A stretch of 64,000 nucleotides of DNA from JAOTZA01 sp965224065 (GCA_965224065.1 CBDCYF010000005.1:2852001-2916000); one strand, 5' to 3'; counted from the stretch's first letter, positions 16,867 to 25,828 are shown. Notes: a model not told the origin generated them from the letters alone. Numbers and translations are program-made.

Positions 16867-18759
16867 TCAGCCGCTGGTGTAAACGACCGCCAGAAGAGCC
16901 CGTTTGTGCGGCACGCTTTTGTGCTCGACGGTCTCGGTCACGTTCTGCCAGTCCACCGTTTCGATGACCTTGCCCAGGGTGTAGTTGCGCAAGATTCCGT
17001 CTCCCTGGCGCTGGGCGTGGCCGGGGACGTCCGAGGTCGTGAGGTAATCGCCCGCCCGGACCGGTCCGTTGACATCGGTGACCCAGACCCGCCCCTCGCC
17101 CAGGGCGTTGACCGTCGCAAAACGCTCTCCGTCTCCAGGCGCGTACCAGTGGTCGTCTGAAAGCTCGGACTCGGCCACCAGGACGCCGAAGACCATCGGA
17201 TCCTCGGCTTGGTTCGAAAGGGTCACGGTCGGCAGGGTGGAAGAGAGGTTGACGGCTCCGTTTTCCTCGCGCACCTCGGCGTTGCCGGTGACCGAGACCA
17301 CCAGGCCGGGCTCGACCTTGCCGATGTCATCGGCCAGCCGCACTTCGTGGCCGCCGGTGAAGGGACCGTAATTGGTGCCGGCGCCCGAGGCGTAGAAGTC
17401 GTAGCCCGAGGCCGAGGCGGTCCGGCCCCGGACGCCGTAGTTGGTTCCCGAGTCGGCCCTGGCATATCCCACCACGCCTCGGCCGTTGGTGGAGTCGTTC
17501 AGGCCATAGACGCCACGAGTCAGGCCGGTGTCGGCCGAAGCGTGCCCAAAAACCCCACGGCCCGAAGTGGAGCCGTTCAGACCATAGACGCCGTAGGTGG
17601 TGCCGGTGCCGGCTGTGGCCCACCCAAAAACCCCCCGGCCGGAGGTGGAGCTGCTCTGGCCGTAGATGCCGGAAGTCGCACCGGTGCCGGCCGAGGCTCT
17701 GCCAAAGACCCCCAGCCCACCGGTGGAGTCGCTCAGGCCGTAGACGCCGTAGGTGGTGCCGGTGCCGGCCGTAGCCCACCCCTGGACCGCCCGACCGGAT
17801 GTCGAGGCGCTGCGGCCCTGGACGCCATAGGTGAGGCCGGAGCCGGCCGAGGCCCATCCGAAGACCCCCATACCGCTGGTGGAATCGCTCTGAGCGTGGA
17901 CACCGTAGGTAACACCCGTGGCGGCGGCCGCGTGCCCGCCCAGCCCGGTGCCCTGGTTGGATTCGCTGCGACCGAAGACCCCAAAAGAAAAGCCGTTCGG
18001 GAGCGGGGCATAGCTCACCAGACCCACCTCGTCCGCCTCGGTGTAGATGCCCCGGTCGTTTCCAGTGCCGTCGACCTGAAAGACTGCTCCCAGCGGATCG
18101 CCCACAAACCGCGACGGCCCGCCGGCTGCGGGTGCGATGAGCGGCATGGCCGGCACGGGAGCGGGCAAAATGGGCATCTCGACGAGAGGATCGACAGAAG
18201 GATCGTCTATTCCGACCGCCGCCGTCTCAGGCGCCCGACGCTCGCCACCGGTAAGGCCCCAAGCGCCCAACTGCGCAACGTCTTCCTCGCTCAGCTCGCC
18301 CTCCTCGACCAGGCGGCGCACTGCCCGCTCCAGGATGCGCTCCAGCCGGCTCCGCTCACGCACGGTGAAATGCCGTGCTTGAGACCAAGCGTTGTCGACA
18401 GTTACCGCCTCGCCGGCGAGACGCACCGTCCAGGCGTACCGGGCCCCGGGTGTCAGGCACCGATCGAGCGACGGTGTCCAGCTGCTGGTCCCGGCGGGCA
18501 GGAGCTCGCGCAGGGCCGGCCCGCCGGTCTCGTGCAGGACCCCGGCCTTAGTGCCGTCGGAGCCATCGATCGGGAAGACGAGGAGCTCGTAACCTTTGGC
18601 CCCTGCCGTTTCGCCCCAGTGGAAGGTGGGGCAGGCTTCGGTCAGAAGCCGGCGCTCGCCGCTGTTGCCGGGCGAAACGGGCACAGGCTGACCCCACAGC
18701 GGGAGGGCTAGTAAGTAGAGCGTGGGGAGGACGATGAGAAGTCGGCGAGGCCTGTGCAT
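16867..18759 (-). CDS. Secreted fibre-like protein with about nine 26-residue Gly-rich repeats
   Basis: 630 residues with a signal peptide, then the same N-terminal module as the downstream gene (PVSPGNSGERR, CPTFHWGETAGAKGYELLV, RCLTPGARYAWTVRLAG). A middle part (about 255-460) has tandem units of about 26 residues of the form TYGVYGLSDSTGGLGVFGRASAGTG. The C-terminal third (EVRLADDIGKVEPGLVV, VFGVLVAESEL, GRVWVTDVNGPVRAGDYLTTSDVPG) resembles the C-terminal chaperone or peptidase-like domain of phage tail fibres and endosialidase-type proteins. The whole suggests a trimeric fibre exposed at the cell surface. No catalytic role is claimed. It has a GGAGGG site just before ATG 18759. Confidence 0.75.
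   Translation of the reverse strand: MHRPRRLLIVLPTLYLLALPLWGQPVPVSPGNSGERRLLTEACPTFHWGETAGAKGYELLVFPIDGSDGTKAGVLHETGGPALRELLPAGTSSWTPSLDRCLTPGARYAWTVRLAGEAVTVDNAWSQARHFTVRERSRLERILERAVRRLVEEGELSEEDVAQLGAWGLTGGERRAPETAAVGIDDPSVDPLVEMPILPAPVPAMPLIAPAAGGPSRFVGDPLGAVFQVDGTGNDRGIYTEADEVGLVSYAPLPNGFSFGVFGRSESNQGTGLGGHAAAATGVTYGVHAQSDSTSGMGVFGWASAGSGLTYGVQGRSASTSGRAVQGWATAGTGTTYGVYGLSDSTGGLGVFGRASAGTGATSGIYGQSSSTSGRGVFGWATAGTGTTYGVYGLNGSTSGRGVFGHASADTGLTRGVYGLNDSTNGRGVVGYARADSGTNYGVRGRTASASGYDFYASGAGTNYGPFTGGHEVRLADDIGKVEPGLVVSVTGNAEVREENGAVNLSSTLPTVTLSNQAEDPMVFGVLVAESELSDDHWYAPGDGERFATVNALGEGRVWVTDVNGPVRAGDYLTTSDVPGHAQRQGDGILRNYTLGKVIETVDWQNVTETVEHKSVPHKRALLAVVYTSG
17400..17990 (-). repeat. Coding tandem repeats of about 78 bp
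   Basis: The central part of the fibre-like gene is made of about eight in-frame units of about 78 bp encoding GVYG-x-S-x-STxG-x-GVxGxA modules. Units share the blocks seen on the plus strand as CCGTAGGTGGTGCCGGTGCC and GTTCAGACCATAGACGCC. Such arrays change copy number by slippage or recombination. Confidence 0.8.
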
Positions 18760-18871
18760 GAGTCCCTCCGGAAGCGTTCGCGCCGCCCCCTTACGTTGTC
18801 AACCGCGCTGAGCGGAGCTGCTGTCGGACCCGGAGAGCTTCTTTCGCCGGAGGCTCAAAGAACAAAAAAAG

Positions 18872-18900
18872 ATCTAAGGAAGTTCCAAAGAACTTCTAAG
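18872..18900 (-). promoter_or_regulatory. Putative operator with GAAGTTC-CAAA-GAACTTC dyad
   Basis: ATCTAAGGAAGTTCCAAA (18872-18889) matches the motif before the winged-helix regulator at 17 of 18 bases. It continues into GAACTTCTAAG, giving a second dyad GAAGTTC-CAAA-GAACTTC. It lies about 113 bases upstream of the minus-strand operon start at 18759. Confidence 0.5.
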
Positions 18901-18931
18901 CCGCGTCCTGGCGGCGCGTACCCGCCGTCTT

Positions 18932-21900
18932 TTAGTGAAAATCTCGGCTTCTCACCTCGTCCGGGCCTTGTTCGAGCTGTGGCTCCCACAGCTTGTCGGC
19001 CACCAGATGAACGACGTTGCCTTCCGTCTGGATCTTGCCGCTGACACCCAGAAACGAAACGGTCTTGGCGATCAACGCATAGCGGTCGAAAACGGCTCTC
19101 CACAGCACCACATTGACAAAGCCGGTCTCGTCTTCGAGGGTCATGAACACGACGCCGGCGGCGGTGCCGGGGCGCTGCCGGCAGATGACCAGACCGGCGT
19201 AATGGGCCTTCCGACCGTTCGGCATCGAAGCGACGGTCCGGGCATCGGGAAGACGCTGGGCCGACAATTGTTCTCGTAGAGGCTCCAACGGATGCCCGCG
19301 GGCGCTGTGAGAGCTGGTCCGGTAGTCCCAGGCGATGGTCTCGCCGAGATCCAGTTGCCGGAAGGTCGGGGTCTCCTTCTCCTTTGTCTTGCCTACGAGT
19401 CGGGATGACGGGGTGCGGGCGAGCCCGCGCACCTCCCACAGAGCGTCACGACGCCGGATTTCACGTAGCCCATCGAACGCTCCGGCCTCGGCGAGACGGG
19501 AGAGCGTCCGCTCCTCGAGCCGGGTTCGGCGGACAAAATCTTCCACCGAAGCAAAGGGAGCGACACGGCGGGCGGCGTCGATGCGCAACCAGTCGCGGTC
19601 TTTGGAAAGGGCCTTGACGTAGCGCAACCCCATTCGAACGGAGTGAAACGGTGGATATGGCGGCGTCTGCGGCGTTGCGTCGGGATCGCGCTCCTCGACG
19701 TACTCCGTGTACGCCTCCGGGGCTCGATCCCGACGCGCCTTGCATCCACCGCCATCTTCACCGTTTCGTTCCAGAGTGCAGTGCCAGTCGCTACGGTTGA
19801 CATCCACCGACCGCACCTCGACTCCATGCCGCTTGGCGTCGTCCACGATAGTGGCCGGCGAGTAAAACCCCATGGGCTGTGCGTTGAGCAACGAGCAGGT
19901 GAAGACATCGGGATAGTGGCACCGGATCCAGGAGGTGGCGTAGGCGATCAGGGCAAAGCTGGCCGCGTGGCTCTCCGGGAACCCGTACTCGCCAAAGCCG
20001 CGGATCTGCTCAAAGACGCGCTCGGCGAACTTCTGCTCGATGCCCTTGGCCATCATGCGGCGGATGAGCCGGTCGCGGTGGCGCTCGATACGGCCGCTGC
20101 GCTTCCAGGCCGCCATGTCGCGCCGCAACTGATCGGCCTCTCCCGGCGTGTAGTCGGCCGCCACCACGGCGAGCTGCATCACCTGTTCCTGGAAGAGCGG
20201 TACACCCTTGGTCTTTTTTAGCACCGGCTCGAGACAGGGGTGGGGGTAGACGACTTGCTCCTCGCCGTTGCGTCGCTTGAGATAGGGGTGCACCATGCCG
20301 CCCGAGATGGGCCCGGGGCGGACGATCGATATTTCGATCACCAGGTCGTAGTAATTCTTGGGCTTGAGCCGGGGCAGCATCGCCATCTGGGCCCGGCTCT
20401 CGATCTGGAAGACGCCGACGGTGTCGCCGCGGCAGATCATGTCGTAGGTGGCCTCGTCCCCTTCCGGGACCTCGGCCATCGAGAGCTCCTGGCCATAGTG
20501 CTCTTTGAGGAGATCAAAGGAAAGGTCGAGCTGGGTCAAGGCGCCGAGCCCCAAAAGATCGACCTTGAACAGGCCCAGGTCTTCCAAGTCCTCCTTGTCC
20601 CACTGGATGACCGTGCGGTCTTCCATGGTGGCGTTCTCGATCGGCACCAGGTCGTGCACCGGCTCGTGGCCCAGGAGGAATCCCCCGGGATGGATCGAGA
20701 GGTGCCGGGGAAAATTCTGGATCGCCTTGACCAGCCGCAACAGATGCGCGTGGGCCGGGCTGCCGGTGTCGAGGCCCACCTGTTCGAGCACTTGTGGATC
20801 GAGGGCGTCGTAGTAGAAGAGCCGCTTGGCTAGGCTGTCGACCGCGGTCTCGGGCAGCCCCAGGGCCTTGCCGACCTCGCGCACCGCCGAGCGGGAGCGG
20901 TAGCGGACGACGTTGGCCACCATGGCGGCGCGGTCCCGGCCGTACTTGTCGTAGACAAACTGGATGGCCTCCTCGCGGCGCTCGTGCATGATGTCGAGAT
21001 CGATGTCCGGCGGCTCGTCGCGCTCGCGGGAGAGAAAACGCTCGAACAGCAGATCGATCCGGGTGGGATCGACCGCGGTGATCTCCAAGCAGTAGCAGAC
21101 CGCGGAGTTGGCCGCCGAGCCCCGCCCCTGGCAGAGGATGGCGTTGCGGCGGCAGAAGTCGACGATCTCGTGCATGGTGAGGAAGTAGCCGCAATAGTCG
21201 AGCTCATCGATCAGGGTGAGTTCCTTGTCGATCTGCTCCCGGATCTTTGCGGGGATGCTGCCGCCAAACCGTTTGCGCGCGCCCTCTCGGGTCAACTGGC
21301 GCAGCCAATCCGAAGAAGTCATGCCGTTGGGCAGATGTTCGGAGGGGTAGCGATAGCGGATCTCGCTCAAAGAGAACGTGCAGCGGGAGGCGATCTCCAA
21401 CGTGCGCTCGACCGCCTCCGGGTCGTCGGCAAAGAGCGCTCGGAAATCGAGTGGTGTCTTGAGGTCGTGCTCGGCATTGGGCCGGGTCAAGCTCCCGGCG
21501 CGGTCGAGGCTGGTTCCATGGCGGATGCAAGTCAGGACATCCTGCAGGTCCCGCTGCTCCTGGGTGTGGTAGAGCACCTCGGTTCCGGCCACGAGAGGAA
21601 TCTCCGTCTTGCGTGCCAGCTCGCGCAGCCACCCTTCCCGGGGCACGTCCTCGGCGCGGCGGTGACGGGGGAGGAGGATATAGGCTCGATCCCCAAACGC
21701 CTCCCGCAACGACGCGAGGATTCCGAGTTCCTGCGTTGCGCGGCCTGCGGGCTCTTTTCCCCACAAAGCGATCAGGCCGTCGGCGTGTTCGCAGATCTCT
21801 TCCCAGGTGACGCTGCACTCCCCCTTGACGTTGCGCAACCGTCCCTTGGTGATCAACCGGCACAAGTTGGCGTAGCCACCACGGTCCATGGCGAGCAAAA

Positions 21901-22165
21901 CGACCTGGAAGCCGCCCTCGGCCGAGGTGACCGCGGTGTCGGTCGTGTCCGTAGCGACCGACACTTGGGCGCCGAGGATCAGATGCAAACCCACCTCGCG
22001 AGCCGCGACGTGGGCGCGGACCGCTCCGTACACTCCGTCCCGGTCGGTGATCGCGAGAGCGCTCAGCCCCTGAGAATGGGCCTGCTGGACGAGATCTTCC
22101 GGATGCGAGGCGCCTTCCAGAAAGGAGAAGTTGCTCTTGCACCAGAGAGCCGCGTGAGTCCGCAT
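18932..22165 (-). CDS. dnaE2: Error-prone DNA polymerase III alpha subunit, DnaE2
   Basis: 1077 residues, normal for DnaE2. The N-terminal PHP domain is visible (ALWCKSNFSFLEGASHPEDL, LAITDRDGVYG), then the polymerase core with the catalytic acidic motif PDIDLDIMHERREEAIQFVY and the region NAILCQGRGSAANSAVCY, and C-terminal HhH and OB parts (MTLEDETGFVNVVLW). It is the last gene of lexA-imuA-imuB-dnaE2, which carries out translesion synthesis after SOS induction. DnaE2 depends on ImuB, encoded just upstream with a gap of about 32 bases. Nothing in the core looks broken. Confidence 0.95.
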   Translation of the reverse strand: MRTHAALWCKSNFSFLEGASHPEDLVQQAHSQGLSALAITDRDGVYGAVRAHVAAREVGLHLILGAQVSVATDTTDTAVTSAEGGFQVVLLAMDRGGYANLCRLITKGRLRNVKGECSVTWEEICEHADGLIALWGKEPAGRATQELGILASLREAFGDRAYILLPRHRRAEDVPREGWLRELARKTEIPLVAGTEVLYHTQEQRDLQDVLTCIRHGTSLDRAGSLTRPNAEHDLKTPLDFRALFADDPEAVERTLEIASRCTFSLSEIRYRYPSEHLPNGMTSSDWLRQLTREGARKRFGGSIPAKIREQIDKELTLIDELDYCGYFLTMHEIVDFCRRNAILCQGRGSAANSAVCYCLEITAVDPTRIDLLFERFLSRERDEPPDIDLDIMHERREEAIQFVYDKYGRDRAAMVANVVRYRSRSAVREVGKALGLPETAVDSLAKRLFYYDALDPQVLEQVGLDTGSPAHAHLLRLVKAIQNFPRHLSIHPGGFLLGHEPVHDLVPIENATMEDRTVIQWDKEDLEDLGLFKVDLLGLGALTQLDLSFDLLKEHYGQELSMAEVPEGDEATYDMICRGDTVGVFQIESRAQMAMLPRLKPKNYYDLVIEISIVRPGPISGGMVHPYLKRRNGEEQVVYPHPCLEPVLKKTKGVPLFQEQVMQLAVVAADYTPGEADQLRRDMAAWKRSGRIERHRDRLIRRMMAKGIEQKFAERVFEQIRGFGEYGFPESHAASFALIAYATSWIRCHYPDVFTCSLLNAQPMGFYSPATIVDDAKRHGVEVRSVDVNRSDWHCTLERNGEDGGGCKARRDRAPEAYTEYVEERDPDATPQTPPYPPFHSVRMGLRYVKALSKDRDWLRIDAARRVAPFASVEDFVRRTRLEERTLSRLAEAGAFDGLREIRRRDALWEVRGLARTPSSRLVGKTKEKETPTFRQLDLGETIAWDYRTSSHSARGHPLEPLREQLSAQRLPDARTVASMPNGRKAHYAGLVICRQRPGTAAGVVFMTLEDETGFVNVVLWRAVFDRYALIAKTVSFLGVSGKIQTEGNVVHLVADKLWEPQLEQGPDEVRSRDFH

Positions 22166-22197
22166 CTTTCACCCACCCCCGATTGCGTTGCCGGAGC

Positions 22198-23721
22198 TCA
22201 TTCGATCTCGCCGTGAAGAAACCAGCGCCGCCGCCGTCGGTCGTAGTAGATCCAGCTCCACGCCGAGTCCCGGTCCCCGGTCCGGGTCAGAGCGAAGTAG
22301 TACTCCCGGTGAACCGGGGTTCTCCACCAGCCTCCCGACACGATATGAGGTCCTCGTAGCTGTGCGACCCGTCCACGCCGGGCGCCGCGCAGTATCCAGT
22401 TGTCCGGCTCGTGCCGCGGTTGGGACGGCAACCGGCACGGCCGTGCGAACAGGCGGCGCACCAGTGGCCGGGGCTCCACGGTCTTTGGGGTAGGCCGCAA
22501 CACGCGCTCGAGCGGTTCCCAGGCGAATTGGGCCTCCGGCAGGTGTCCTTCGGCCAGCCGCGCCCGAACCACGGTTTGCTCGCCGAACTCGGCCCGGATC
22601 CGGGCCAGCGCGCGACCGGCCGCCTCGAGGTCCCGGCGTGCCCCTCGGCCGGATTGCCGCCGGAAGAGCTGCAGTTGTTCCCGCGAAGCCCTTGCCGAGA
22701 TCACCAGGAGGTCGATCTCCGTCACGCCGGAGGGGAGGGAGTGGTTCTCGAAACGCAAGTGCACCAGGTTGAGGATCTGACGGACATCGAGGGTCGGGGT
22801 CGCCGTGCGAACCTGTTCGACGCGCTCTTTGTGCTCTCGACCGGCTGCGGTCTCCAGTCGCAAGCGGATCTCGAGCGCGGTCAGCGCCTCCTGACGGGCC
22901 GCGAGGGTCGCCAGCAGAGGATCGAGGGAGTGCTTGATGAGAAACAGCAGCCGATGGAGGTCGGTCTCCGCCGACTCCAGATCGATGTGCCGGACAAGAG
23001 GCTCGACGGCCGGCTGAGGCTGCAGGGGAAGCGACAGATCCCCGGCCGCGCGTTGGTGCAAGCGGTGCGCAGTGGGTCCGAATCGCCTCCGGATGCCCGC
23101 CGCGGGCAAGTCGGTGAACGCTCCCACCGTACGCACACCGAGCTTGTCGAGGACGTCGCGCAGCTCCGGGTCGATGTCCAGCCTCCGAAGGGGGACCCGG
23201 CGCGCGGCGTCTCTTTCTTCAGCGTGATCCCGGAAAACGCTGGCTTTGGTGCCGGCCTTGGCGGTGACATACGTTCCGAACGGGGTAAACCCGACGACCA
23301 CGCGGCAGAAAAAGCCCGAGGTACGCAGATGCCGCCGCACTCTGTGGCTCCAATCTTCGAGGGAAGAATAGAGGGGCTCTAACCCCACGGCGTCGAGCCA
23401 GAAGACACCGGGATGCTCGCGAGATGGCTCGATCTCCGGAGAAAAGTCTCTCAGTAGCTCGGTGATCGTGGCGACGCCCGTGGCGATCTCGGCGGTGGAG
23501 ATTTCTGCTCCGCGGAGCTTGTTGGCCAGTGCCAACCCGGCGGCATACTTCATGCCGGTCAGCACGCCGCGTCGCCGCGCCGGCTCGTTGACCCACAGAA
23601 TCAACCCCTGGGGCTTGTCGCGGTCCAGGACCACGGCCGGTTGCTCCGTCCAGTCGGGGTGCCGGGAGATCAGCAACTGGAGCGGAAGCGCCGGAACGTC
23701 AACACAGGCCGTCCGGTCCAC
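22198..23721 (-). CDS. imuB: ImuB, Y-family polymerase-like mutasome subunit
   Basis: About 507 residues. The opening ACVDVPALPLQLLISRHPDW and LILWVNEPARRRGVLTGMKYA are typical of ImuB, a catalytically inactive Y-family protein that bridges DnaE2 and the beta clamp. HhH and little-finger parts follow (VRTVGAFTDLPAAGIRRRFG). The C-terminus (GPHIVSGGWWRTPVHREYYFALTRTG) is the usual ImuB tail. The GTG at 23721 is chosen because it limits the overlap with imuA to 23 bases and starts just before the conserved block; an upstream GTG or ATG-type start at 23790 would overlap imuA by 92 bases. Confidence 0.88.
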   Translation of the reverse strand: MDRTACVDVPALPLQLLISRHPDWTEQPAVVLDRDKPQGLILWVNEPARRRGVLTGMKYAAGLALANKLRGAEISTAEIATGVATITELLRDFSPEIEPSREHPGVFWLDAVGLEPLYSSLEDWSHRVRRHLRTSGFFCRVVVGFTPFGTYVTAKAGTKASVFRDHAEERDAARRVPLRRLDIDPELRDVLDKLGVRTVGAFTDLPAAGIRRRFGPTAHRLHQRAAGDLSLPLQPQPAVEPLVRHIDLESAETDLHRLLFLIKHSLDPLLATLAARQEALTALEIRLRLETAAGREHKERVEQVRTATPTLDVRQILNLVHLRFENHSLPSGVTEIDLLVISARASREQLQLFRRQSGRGARRDLEAAGRALARIRAEFGEQTVVRARLAEGHLPEAQFAWEPLERVLRPTPKTVEPRPLVRRLFARPCRLPSQPRHEPDNWILRGARRGRVAQLRGPHIVSGGWWRTPVHREYYFALTRTGDRDSAWSWIYYDRRRRRWFLHGEIE

Positions 23722-24355
23722 GACATACCTCGCGATGCGTCCACCCCGGGCCGCAGCGTTTGTCTTTGAGGATCTCGGCGGTGCAAGCAAAAGCGCCGAC
23801 CCCGTTGTTCTTTGCGTCCACCGGCCCGTAGCTCGCCTCGGCCCTCAACGAGACCAGGGATCCCAGAGAAGGGGCTTCGCGCTCCTTGCGTGTCAGACAG
23901 AGCACCGCCGTCTGGTGTTTTTGAGCCAGACCGAGCAGGCGCATCTGCATGGGAACGAGAATTTGGGCGGATGGACCCAAATCGAGCACCAGAAGGCCAA
24001 AGGCTCCCGAGCGCGCCAGATGCTCGGCGGCGCGGGGAATCTGCCGGGCTGCCGGGAGGCGGATGACGACCAGGGACTCGAGGTCGACTCCGCCGTCGGC
24101 AACGTCGGGTGGAAAAAAACAGCTCCCACGAGCGGTGACCCACCCGACCGGCTCCGCTTCGTGTTGGGCGTCCAGGACCAGCGAAAAGGCGAGCGTCAGG
24201 GTGGCCGGTCCGCTGGAGCTCGAGAGCTCGGTCAGGCGGCCTGTGAGGGTGGTGAGCTTCCAAGCCGCCGGCCGCGCTGTGGCGCGAGAAGAGTCGCCGT
24301 CGGTCTGTTGCGGGAAGACGGCAAGCCCCCGGATGCCCCCTGCTGCTTCGGCCAC
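23699..24355 (-). CDS. imuA: ImuA, RecA-like mutasome accessory protein
   Basis: 218 residues, GTG start behind AAAGGAG. It is between lexA and imuB, the standard place for ImuA. The visible RecA-like elements are degenerate: LTELSSSSGPATLTLAFSLV in the P-loop position and LVVIRLP, LLVLDLG as core strands. ImuA interacts with RecA and ImuB in the mutasome. The gene lies 11 bases after lexA and overlaps imuB. The assignment rests on operon position as much as on sequence. Confidence 0.8.
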   Translation of the reverse strand: MAEAAGGIRGLAVFPQQTDGDSSRATARPAAWKLTTLTGRLTELSSSSGPATLTLAFSLVLDAQHEAEPVGWVTARGSCFFPPDVADGGVDLESLVVIRLPAARQIPRAAEHLARSGAFGLLVLDLGPSAQILVPMQMRLLGLAQKHQTAVLCLTRKEREAPSLGSLVSLRAEASYGPVDAKNNGVGAFACTAEILKDKRCGPGWTHREVCRGPDGLC

Positions 24356-24366
24356 CCTCGGCTCCT

Positions 24367-24987
24367 TTAGCCCAGAGCTCGGCGGACTTCGACGACCTTG
24401 CCGAGAAGGGTGATCTCTCGGTCCGGGAGGATGGGCGAGAAGTCAGGGTTTTCCGGATGCAACTCGATCCTCCGCCCCTCCGGGCCGTTGCGCAGCCGCA
24501 GCCGCTTGACGGTCGCCTCGTCCTCCACCAGGGCCACCACCAACTCTCCCGATTCGGCGGTGGGCTGCCGGCGCACGACGACCACGTCGCCCGGCAGGAT
24601 GCCGGCGCCGGTCATGCTCTCGCCCTGTACCCGCAGGGCGAACAGCCGGTCAGCGGTGTTGCCGGTCCGAACCGGAATGTAGCCTTCGAGATCCTCGGTT
24701 GCCGTCGTCAGGCTTCCCGCCTGCACGCGGCCCAGCAGGGGAGCCCAGCGAACGGGGCTCGGGGTCTCGAGATTCTCCAGCAGACGATAGCCGCGGGCCT
24801 TGCCCCGCGCGGCGATCAAACGGCCTTCGGTGACCAGCTTCTCCAGGTGATAGCGCGCCGTCTGGGGCGTGCCGAAGCCAAAAACTTGCTGGACTTCCCG
24901 TACCGTCGGGGGGTCGCCGGCCAGCAGACGCTCGCGGACGAACTCGAAGACCCGATCGCGGGTTTGCCCGGTGGGAGTGCGGCCCAT
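24367..24987 (-). CDS. lexA: LexA SOS repressor
   Basis: 206 residues. An N-terminal winged helix (PPTVREVQQVFGFGTPQTARYHLEKLVTEGRL), a self-cleavage site in GRVQAGSL (Ala-Gly), the catalytic Ser in VQGESMTGAGI and Lys in EDEATVKRLRL. Under DNA damage, RecA filaments trigger cleavage and derepression. It is the first gene of the mutasome operon, so it probably represses itself along with imuA, imuB and dnaE2. A dyad upstream is a candidate operator. Confidence 0.95.
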   Translation of the reverse strand: MGRTPTGQTRDRVFEFVRERLLAGDPPTVREVQQVFGFGTPQTARYHLEKLVTEGRLIAARGKARGYRLLENLETPSPVRWAPLLGRVQAGSLTTATEDLEGYIPVRTGNTADRLFALRVQGESMTGAGILPGDVVVVRRQPTAESGELVVALVEDEATVKRLRLRNGPEGRRIELHPENPDFSPILPDREITLLGKVVEVRRALG

Positions 24988-24993
24988 CTGGAG

Positions 24994-25016
24994 ATTGTAT
25001 CATACATTTGTATTAC
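24994..25016 (-). promoter_or_regulatory. Candidate LexA operator (ATACA-TT-TGTAT dyad)
   Basis: A TA-rich 12-base dyad ATACATTTGTAT at 25002-25013, between the divergent lexA operon and the secreted-protein gene. Position fits autoregulation, but this box does not match any LexA consensus I can name with certainty. Confidence 0.45.
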
Positions 25017-25051
25017 TGAGTGTCTGCTTGACCGAGCGATACACTGCCGGC

Positions 25052-25606
25052 GTGCCTCGATCAACTTCTACCCGATCTTTGGCCGTGGCTGCTGTTTTGG
25101 CGGTCGCTACCGGGTTTGGGCCGGTCGCCGGAGCGGACATGCCCGGAGCGCTCGATCTCTTCGAGCCCTTTCTCGACAAGACTTGGAAGGGCCTCGTCGA
25201 CCAGGAGAATGGTGTCTACGACGTCGCCCGCTGGGAGAAAGCCCTGGCCGGCCAAGCGGTACGGATCACGCATTCGGTCGGCGGCGGCTCGTATGGCGGC
25301 GAGACAATCGTGATGTGGGACAAGACACGCGAAGCGCTTGTTTATTACTACTTCACGACTGCCGGGTTCTATACACAGGGGACGATGTCTTTCGATCCCG
25401 CCGGCCGTCTTGTGAGCCGTGAAACCGTCAAGGGGCACGATGGTGGCGTGACCGAAGTACAGGCCACACAGGAAGTCCTGGCCGACGGCCGCCTACGTGT
25501 CCGAACGAGAATGCTTCGCAATGGCTCATGGGAGGAGCGCGAGGAGGTGCTCTACGCTGTCGACCCGCAAGCCGAGGTCGTTCTCCCGAAAAGCGCTTCG
25601 CCTTAG
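25052..25606 (+). CDS. Conserved secreted protein of unknown function
   Basis: 184 residues from GTG 25052, opening into a signal peptide (LAVAAVLAVATGFGPVAGA). The mature part has regular beta-strand-like segments (AVRITHSVGGGSYGGETIVMW, ALVYYYFTTAGFYTQGTMSF, VQATQEVLADGRLRVRTRML) typical of small lipocalin-like or heat-shock-type barrels, but I do not recognise a named family. It runs divergently from lexA and shares the short promoter region, so it may be SOS-affected. Earlier in-frame ATGs overlap lexA and are rejected. Confidence 0.65.
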   Translation: MPRSTSTRSLAVAAVLAVATGFGPVAGADMPGALDLFEPFLDKTWKGLVDQENGVYDVARWEKALAGQAVRITHSVGGGSYGGETIVMWDKTREALVYYYFTTAGFYTQGTMSFDPAGRLVSRETVKGHDGGVTEVQATQEVLADGRLRVRTRMLRNGSWEEREEVLYAVDPQAEVVLPKSASP

Positions 25607-25609
25607 CGG

Positions 25610-25828
25610 CTATCGCGACTCGGTCTCTTCGTAGGGAAAGCGGTCCCGGATAGACTGGTTGAAGTAGCGTCCCTTGGAGCGAGCCGACATCAGGGCCCGG
25701 AAGAGGAACTCGGGCACACCCGTATACCGATAGATACGCCCGCTCGTGAACTCGATCTCGAGCGATTCCGTTGCCGCCTCGTAGCCCACCGCGGCAAGGC
25801 TGGAGGACTCGACGGGCTCCCGCCTCAT
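25610..25828 (-). CDS. KTSC-domain protein
   Basis: 72 residues starting at ATG 25828. It matches the KTSC domain (SSLAAVGYEAATESLEIEFTSGRIYRYTGVPEFLFRALMSARSKGRYFNQSIRDRFPY). This domain occurs alone or fused to lysyl-tRNA synthetase-like or other proteins; its role is not known. The same frame is open upstream into an AraC-like fragment; the fusion is judged accidental. Confidence 0.8.
   Translation of the reverse strand: MRREPVESSSLAAVGYEAATESLEIEFTSGRIYRYTGVPEFLFRALMSARSKGRYFNQSIRDRFPYEETESR

Noticed and set aside
17400..17990. Possible CRISPR array (regular repeats)
   Set aside because: Repeats are in frame, encode related peptide units, and have no unique spacers.
17209..18711. Plus-strand ORF of 500 codons with Gly/Ala repeats
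   Set aside because: It is the antisense shadow of the repeat-rich fibre gene.
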